This document shows, piece after piece, positions 5,856 through 9,949 of a stretch of 9,949 bases of DNA (its first letter is position 1; each line of letters begins with the position of its first letter). The notes under the pieces are model-generated. The model did not search any database. It saw nothing but the letters and a program-made list of their open reading frames with translations, and had not been told where the DNA came from. A program made the position numbers and the translations under genes. Source of the stretch: CAZUVM01 sp964623885 (GTDB lineage: Bacteria > Verrucomicrobiota > Verrucomicrobiia > Limisphaerales > UBA8199); contig CAZUVM010000017.1 in the NCBI GenBank assembly GCA_964623885.1, positions 1 to 9,949 of the forward strand. Direction: 5' to 3'.

Positions 5856-7013
5856 ATGACTGACCTGCAGCTGCTCTACATCGTTCTCGTGGCGCTGTAC
5901 CTGTGGGAATGTGCCTGTTGGGTGCGTCGCGGGTCGGTGGCTTTCCGCACCTGGTTGCGGCGAAAGTGGCACCCGGCGGACCCGGGAAGTACCTTGGGGA
6001 ATCAGCGGGGCGGATTTGTTTTTGCGCCTCCGCTGCCGCCCCTGGGAAACATCCTGCTCGGCGCGCAACTGCCGTTCTCAATCTCTTCGCAGGCAGTGTT
6101 TGCGTATGTCGCGTCTTGGGTAAATCCCGGCGGCAGACCGCCGCAAACCGGTCGCGTATTCCTGTTTGAACAGATTGAAACCGCAAGGGCCCATGGAAGA
6201 AAGGTGCTCATCAATGGCGAACTCTTTTTAATCGCCGGTTCGACGGCAAATGCCCTTCGCCTACGCAAGGTGATTAGCGACCTGCGCCAACTCCCCGTTG
6301 CCAAACGCGCTGGCGCTGTCGAGCGTCTGGTCGCCGATAGCCTCGATATCAAGGCGATCAAGAAACGTTGGGAGGACCTGGAGAACAGCACGGCCCACCT
6401 TCGTCCGCTCACGAATTGGCTGTTTCTTTTGCTATTTGGGCTGGCCCCATTGACCATTTGGCGATTCGGCGTGAGCGCGAGCTGGCCAGCGTTAATGGTC
6501 GCGCTATTGGCGACCACCGCTTCTATTATGATCTTTTTTCGACGAGCCCACCGCCATCTTTATCCGTCCGCCGCGGACGAGCGGTTCAGCCAGACCCTGA
6601 TGGTGCTGCTATATCCGGCGCTGGCCATACGTGCGCGCGATCTGCTTTCACGGCCTTTGTTCGAACTATTTCACCCATTGGCTCTCGCAAAGGTCTTTTG
6701 CCCGGAACCAGTTTTCCTGGAGTTCGCTGCCCGTGTTGTGCGTGAGCTGAAGCATCCCGCAATGCCTGTTTGCCCCCGAACCGAGCCCGTCGCCCAGGAT
6801 GCCGAACGCTTCACGCGCGAGTTGTTGCTGCAAGCGGTCGAGAAATTCACGACCAAAAACGGCGCCGGCTTCGAGGCATTGCTCAAAGCTCCATTGCCCG
6901 CGGATGAATCGTGCCAATCCTACTGCCCGCGCTGTCTGGCACAATTTACTGCTGAATCAGGCACCTGCCTCGACTGCGGAGGATTGCAAGTGCTCGCATT
7001 CCCAAAAACGTAA
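5856..7013 (+). CDS. Unrecognised membrane protein with C-terminal zinc ribbon
   Basis: I do not recognise the family. From the ATG at 5856 the product has 385 residues and starts with a hydrophobic segment (about 4-22, LQLLYIVLVALYLWECACW). The ATG at 5805 would add 17 residues with no membrane character before that segment, so 5856 is preferred. Residues about 45-185 are soluble, including a GR-V-FL stretch and RKVLINGELFLIAGST (115-130). Two membrane segments follow at about 187-203 and 209-228, with a possible third hydrophobic stretch at 247-258. The C-terminal 155 residues are soluble and end with CPRC (357-360) and CLDC (371-374), a probable zinc ribbon. Like the GYF protein at 3590-4417, it pairs membrane helices with a CxxC ribbon, but no sequence similarity between the two is evident. 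The long frame and its coding character make it a real gene. Confidence 0.8.
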   Translation: MTDLQLLYIVLVALYLWECACWVRRGSVAFRTWLRRKWHPADPGSTLGNQRGGFVFAPPLPPLGNILLGAQLPFSISSQAVFAYVASWVNPGGRPPQTGRVFLFEQIETARAHGRKVLINGELFLIAGSTANALRLRKVISDLRQLPVAKRAGAVERLVADSLDIKAIKKRWEDLENSTAHLRPLTNWLFLLLFGLAPLTIWRFGVSASWPALMVALLATTASIMIFFRRAHRHLYPSAADERFSQTLMVLLYPALAIRARDLLSRPLFELFHPLALAKVFCPEPVFLEFAARVVRELKHPAMPVCPRTEPVAQDAERFTRELLLQAVEKFTTKNGAGFEALLKAPLPADESCQSYCPRCLAQFTAESGTCLDCGGLQVLAFPKT

Positions 7014-7130
7014 CCAATGGCGGTCAGCTATTTGGTTCGGACTACCTGCCTGGATATGAGCCGCATCAGCCAGTCTCCGGCCGGATGGAGGTTCCCGAAT
7101 TCGCAAACCACGCCGAGATTCGCCGGATTC

Positions 7131-7213
7131 CGACGCCAACGGCGTCGCTCATACCAGCCCAGCGCAGCGCGCTGGGGTCAAGGCGCCAAAGATCATTCCA
7201 GCGCTGAAAGCGC
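7131..7213. repeat. Cluster of three tight hairpins, possible dispersed REP-like element
   Basis: Three perfect stem-loops lie within 83 bases, each with a 3-nt loop: CGACGCC-AAC-GGCGTCG (7131-7147), CCCAGCGC-AGC-GCGCTGGG (7158-7176) and GCGCT-GAA-AGCGC (7201-7213). This density in a non-coding gap is unlike chance and resembles palindromic intergenic repeats spread by RAYT-type transposases. Copies elsewhere in the genome cannot be seen from here. The surrounding gap (7014-7344) has no supported gene. Confidence 0.5.
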
Positions 7214-7237
7214 GATTCACCGATAGCAAATCGCCGG

Positions 7238-7266
7238 TTGAAAAGTTATTTGCCTCGATAGAGAAT
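7238..7266 (+). promoter_or_regulatory. Possible promoter of the GH30 gene
   Basis: TTGAAA (7238-7243, 5 of 6) and GAGAAT (7261-7266, 4 of 6) are separated by 17 nt. They lie about 80 bases before the chosen start and just after the hairpin cluster. The call is weak and rests on consensus match only. Confidence 0.3.
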
Positions 7267-7344
7267 GGACCTGCAAACTTAGCGGCTCATAACCAATTCA
7301 TCATGTCGGCAAAGGAAGGTAATTCACTTCAGTTTGATTATAGA

Positions 7345-9699
7345 ATGGCAGGTTCCTCTCACGAAACTAAATGGCCCGCCGCTTACCTCACCGTCCTCGT
7401 CGCATTCATGCTGCAGGCCGCGCCGGCTCCCGCACAAAACCTCGTGACGAATCCCGGCTTTGAGACCGGCGACACCTCCGGTTGGTTTGCCTTTGGTTCG
7501 CCAACCATCTCGGCCGAGACCGGCCAGGTCCATTCCGGCGCCTATGCCGCCGTGGTCACCAATCGCACGGCCACTTACATGGGCATCGCCCAGTCGTTTG
7601 TGGGAGTGCTCCAGTCAGGCCAGACATATAATGTTTCGGCGTGGGTTAGGGCGGTGAGTGGAGGAGGTCAGACGATGCAATTGACCATGCAAAAAACCGA
7701 CGGGGGCGGAACATCTTATTCGGCGATTGCATCGGGTTCGGTCTCTTCAACCGTTTGGACGCTGCTTTCCGGACAATACACCTACAATCCTTCAGGCACC
7801 GTCAGCGCGCTGAATTTCTACGCCGAAATTCCCAGCAGCTCGAACGCCGCGTACTACATTGATGACGTCCAACTCAGCCAGGCGTCTGTCATCACCAACT
7901 CGCTTATTAATGGCGTTTCCACCGTGGATTGGACTGGCGTGCATCAACGGATTGACGGGTTCGGCGCTTCATCCGCCTGGAACGGCAGTTGGAACGCCGC
8001 CGAAGCCGACCTGCTGTTTTCAACCAATAACAATATCAGCTATCTATCCGGCACGTACAACGGGGCCGGGCTTTCCTTGCTGCGTAATCACATCGCTTAT
8101 GCAAACTCCACTTCGGCCACCGACACACCAACTACGGTAGAAACAAGCATTATGCAAATGGCTCAAGCCCGTGGCGCGAAAGTGTGGAGCGCGCCCTGGA
8201 CGCCGGCCGCCGGTTTCAAAAGCACCAACGATATTTATGATGCGGGTGTGGCCACTGGCAATGGAATCAACGGCGGCAGTTATCTCGGCAGCGGAAATAA
8301 CGTCACTAATGTGAATTACGCCAACCAGCTCGCCAATTATGTTGCCAGCATGAAAAGCCAGGGAATCAACCTCTACGCCATCTCCATCCAAAACGAGCCG
8401 GATGCAAACGTCACCAGTTACGAGGCATGCCAGTGGACGGGAGCCCAGTTCCACGATTTCGTCACCAACCTTTACGGCGCGCTCGCTGCCAAAGGCGTGG
8501 GTTCCACTAAAATAATGCTACCCGAAAGCCAGAACTGGACCGACCCGCGAAATTTGAACGGGCCGGCAATGAATGATCCGAACGTTGCTGCCCAGGTGGC
8601 CATCGTCGCCAACCATAATTACGTCGCCAACAATGCGGTGGGAGACCAATCCGTTCCGGCCGCCATTTCCTCCTATGGCAAGGCACTATGGGAAACCGAA
8701 GTTGCCTTGCTTTCCGGCAGCGACAGCACCATTGCCAATGGCATTTATGTCGCGAAACGCATCCACCTTTACCTGACTCAGGCCCAGGCCAACGCCTACC
8801 ATTATTGGTGGCTGGTCGCCAGCGGAAACCAGGGATTGTTGGATACCAGCGCCGGTCCGGCAAAACGTCTGTTCACCTTTGGCCAATTCAGCCGGTTTGT
8901 GCGCCCCAATTTCAACCGCATCGACGCAACCTCATCCCAACCTTCGGCTTTGATAAGCGCTTACAAAGACTCGGTCTCCACCGCATTTGCTGTAGTTGCG
9001 ATCAACACCAATGCCGCCACGGATATCACTCAAACCTTCAATTTCACCAACTTCGCCGCGGCTTCCGTGACACCCTGGATCACTTCGGACGCGCTCTCGC
9101 TCGCGCCGCAAACGGCCGTAACTCTGACGAATTCCTCGTTCACGTACACCTTGCCGGCCATGAGCGTGGTTACTTTTGTCGGGCGGGGAAACACTGCGCC
9201 GAGGATTGCAGGCGTGTCCGATCAAACCGTCAATCCGGGCGTGACTTTGGCGATCACCAACACCGCCAGCGATTCTGATTTGCCGCCGCAGACCTTGGCC
9301 TTTGGCTCGGCCAACACCTTCCCGGCCGGTGCAACGATCAATTCCGCCACCGGAGTTTTCACCTGGCGCCCGCTCGTGAGTCAGGCAAATACCACCAATG
9401 TCATTCAGACTGAGGTTACGGACAGCGGTCAACCGAACCTGAGTGCAACGAACCGTTTCCGCGTCTTCGTAAATCCCATTTCCCCGCCCGTGGTGAGTTC
9501 CCTGATTCCGAAGTCCGCGGAAATTGATCTGGTGATCAATGGTCCGCAAGGGCCCGACTACACGTTGTTGACCTCAACGAACCTGACCGATTGGCGACCG
9601 GTGACCACAGCCCAATCGCCAACCCCGCCCGTGACTCTCGCTGACACAAACTACCCCGCAGGCGCCGCGCGGTTCTACCGCGTTCAGCTTGGCCTGTAG
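7345..9699 (+). CDS. Secreted modular GH30 (subfamily 8-like) xylanase
   Basis: The product is predicted to cleave beta-1,4-xylan outside the cytoplasm. From the ATG at 7345 (784 residues) a normal signal peptide results, cut near APAPAQ/NLV (about 31). The ATG at 7303 would add 14 residues and an unusually long n-region; neither has a Shine-Dalgarno. Modules in order: a CBM22/CBM_4_9-like xylan-binding domain (32-178; NPGFE, RTATYMG, GQTYNVSAWVRA), then a GH30 barrel with its beta-sandwich (183-614). The barrel has IDGFGASSAWNG at its start, acid/base Glu351 in SIQNEPD, nucleophile Glu452 in LWETEV, YWW at 487-489 and a FSRFVRPNFNRIDA sandwich linker. A putative Ig-like He_PIG domain (617-709) and a 'YTLLTSTNLTDW ... 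RFYRV' tail (711-784) typical of exported verrucomicrobial proteins complete it. After the tryptophan pair, subfamily 8 enzymes usually carry arginine that binds glucuronate; here LVAS stands instead. Confidence 0.9.
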   Translation: MAGSSHETKWPAAYLTVLVAFMLQAAPAPAQNLVTNPGFETGDTSGWFAFGSPTISAETGQVHSGAYAAVVTNRTATYMGIAQSFVGVLQSGQTYNVSAWVRAVSGGGQTMQLTMQKTDGGGTSYSAIASGSVSSTVWTLLSGQYTYNPSGTVSALNFYAEIPSSSNAAYYIDDVQLSQASVITNSLINGVSTVDWTGVHQRIDGFGASSAWNGSWNAAEADLLFSTNNNISYLSGTYNGAGLSLLRNHIAYANSTSATDTPTTVETSIMQMAQARGAKVWSAPWTPAAGFKSTNDIYDAGVATGNGINGGSYLGSGNNVTNVNYANQLANYVASMKSQGINLYAISIQNEPDANVTSYEACQWTGAQFHDFVTNLYGALAAKGVGSTKIMLPESQNWTDPRNLNGPAMNDPNVAAQVAIVANHNYVANNAVGDQSVPAAISSYGKALWETEVALLSGSDSTIANGIYVAKRIHLYLTQAQANAYHYWWLVASGNQGLLDTSAGPAKRLFTFGQFSRFVRPNFNRIDATSSQPSALISAYKDSVSTAFAVVAINTNAATDITQTFNFTNFAAASVTPWITSDALSLAPQTAVTLTNSSFTYTLPAMSVVTFVGRGNTAPRIAGVSDQTVNPGVTLAITNTASDSDLPPQTLAFGSANTFPAGATINSATGVFTWRPLVSQANTTNVIQTEVTDSGQPNLSATNRFRVFVNPISPPVVSSLIPKSAEIDLVINGPQGPDYTLLTSTNLTDWRPVTTAQSPTPPVTLADTNYPAGAARFYRVQLGL

Positions 9700-9813
9700 C
9701 GTGTCAATGCGGTGACTAGCTGCCCTCGGTGCGCCGGTACACGAAGCAAGTTTCGGCATCGCACGGGTTGAGCGCGAACGTCCGCTTCCTTTCTTGGTTC
9801 TTCCCCCTCGCCG
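9700..9813. other. Gap between the GH30 gene and the right IS end
   Basis: These 114 bases follow the GH30 stop. I find no hairpin with a T-run, so no intrinsic terminator for the xylanase gene is evident, and no gene. A pyrimidine-rich stretch (9782-9809) adjoins the element terminus. Confidence 0.5.
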
Positions 9814-9836
9814 TGCGCCAAAAGTAACTGTTACCC
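9814..9836 (-). repeat. Composite IS-end repeat, right inner copy (unit B), probable element terminus
   Basis: Read on the minus strand, GGGTAAC (9836-9830) is followed after 4 nt by ACTTTTGGCGCA (9825-9814). It shares the G variant GGCGCA with the left B copy at 114-136 and is nearest the GH30 gene, so the element would begin at TGCGCC, base 9814. The spacer is one base longer than in the left copy. Confidence 0.75.
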
Positions 9837-9849
9837 GAGGAGGGGTATC

Positions 9850-9872
9850 GTTGTGCCAAAAGGGTGTTACCC
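9850..9872 (-). repeat. Composite IS-end repeat, right outer copy (unit A)
   Basis: On the minus strand GGGTAAC (9872-9866) is followed by ACC and then CTTTTGGCACAAC (9862-9850). It shares the GGCACAAC ending with the left A copy at 58-81. The A-to-B gap is 13 nt here but 32 nt at the left edge, as expected for the two different ends of one element type. Confidence 0.75.
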
Positions 9873-9917
9873 AGTGGCTCTTGTTTTTGGTTAACTGTTT
9901 GCTGGATCCGAAGCGAG

Positions 9918-9947
9918 CTAAAACGAGCAGGGGGGCGGCTGGCGAGC
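9918..9947 (-). CDS. Possible last codons of a transposase (partial, runs in from the right edge)
   Basis: One minus-strand frame enters from the right edge and ends ARQPPPCSF-stop at 9920-9918, 46 bases before the first repeat copy. Only nine residues are visible, so this rests on position alone. The other two minus-strand frames stay open through the repeats, and one of them could instead be the real frame. Confidence 0.2.
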   Translation of the reverse strand, partial: ARQPPPCSF

Positions 9948-9949
9948 CC

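Larger units (their letters stand above)
9814..9949 (-). mobile_element. End of an insertion sequence of the same family (probably the 3' end), partial
   Basis: The A-B repeat pair of the left edge recurs here in inverted orientation, with the same order from the inside to the terminus. The 77 bases beyond (9873-9949) contain no start codon followed by a long frame, but a minus-strand frame closes with TAG at 9918-9920. This would suit the 3' end of a leftward transposase. If so, the two edge elements lie in the same orientation. The rest of the copy is outside the window. Confidence 0.45.

Noticed and set aside
8932..9549. 205-codon minus-strand ORF and other frames inside the GH30 gene
   Set aside because: They are shadows of a gene with conserved catalytic motifs and colinear domains along its full length.
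136..9813. Composite transposon carrying the whole region
   Set aside because: The two edges do carry related IS ends, but the interior includes the single-copy essential str operon. Joint mobility is unlikely; independent insertions or an assembly break explain the pattern better.

Overview
The window most likely comes from a member of the Verrucomicrobiota, probably a Pedosphaera/Limisphaerales-type soil or freshwater lineage. This is inferred from three things. The secreted glycosidase has a C-terminal tail of the 'YTLLTSTNLTDW ... RFYRV' kind that is common on exported proteins of that group. There is a GYF_2/zinc-ribbon membrane protein. Most starts lack a Shine-Dalgarno sequence, and GC content is moderately high. 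No 16S or other decisive marker is present.

Layout. (1) Bases 1-136 look like the 5' end of an insertion sequence transcribed leftward: the first 16 codons of a minus-strand ORF, then two copies of a composite repeat (GGGTAAC, a short spacer, then TTTTGGCRCA). (2) Bases 167-3555 hold a str operon: a sigma70-like promoter, rpsL (S12), rpsG (S7), a hairpin plus short T-run, fusA (EF-G) with its own good Shine-Dalgarno, and a strong terminator. No tuf or S10-operon gene follows. (3) Bases 3590-7013 hold three membrane or exported proteins of unknown role: a minus-strand GYF_2 + zinc-ribbon + four-helix protein, a DUF2167 protein with a signal peptide and a C-terminal membrane anchor, and an unrecognised membrane protein ending in a CxxC/CxxC ribbon. 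(4) Bases 7014-7344 are non-coding and carry a cluster of three tight hairpins. (5) Bases 7345-9699 encode a secreted, multidomain GH30 (subfamily 8-like) xylanase. (6) Bases 9814-9949 carry the same composite repeat pair in inverted orientation, consistent with the other end of an IS of the same family.

How it fits together. rpsL, rpsG and fusA serve translation. The xylanase is an independent secreted carbohydrate-degrading gene. The three middle proteins are not linked to either by anything visible. The most unusual structural point is that both window edges run into the same kind of multi-repeat IS end. This fits a contig that broke at a multicopy element, or a str operon flanked by two IS copies. 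I see no CRISPR array, no rRNA or tRNA, and no multi-gene defence or biosynthetic system. The best leads are the IS family with duplicated terminal motifs and the xylanase that appears to lack the glucuronate-binding arginine of its subfamily.
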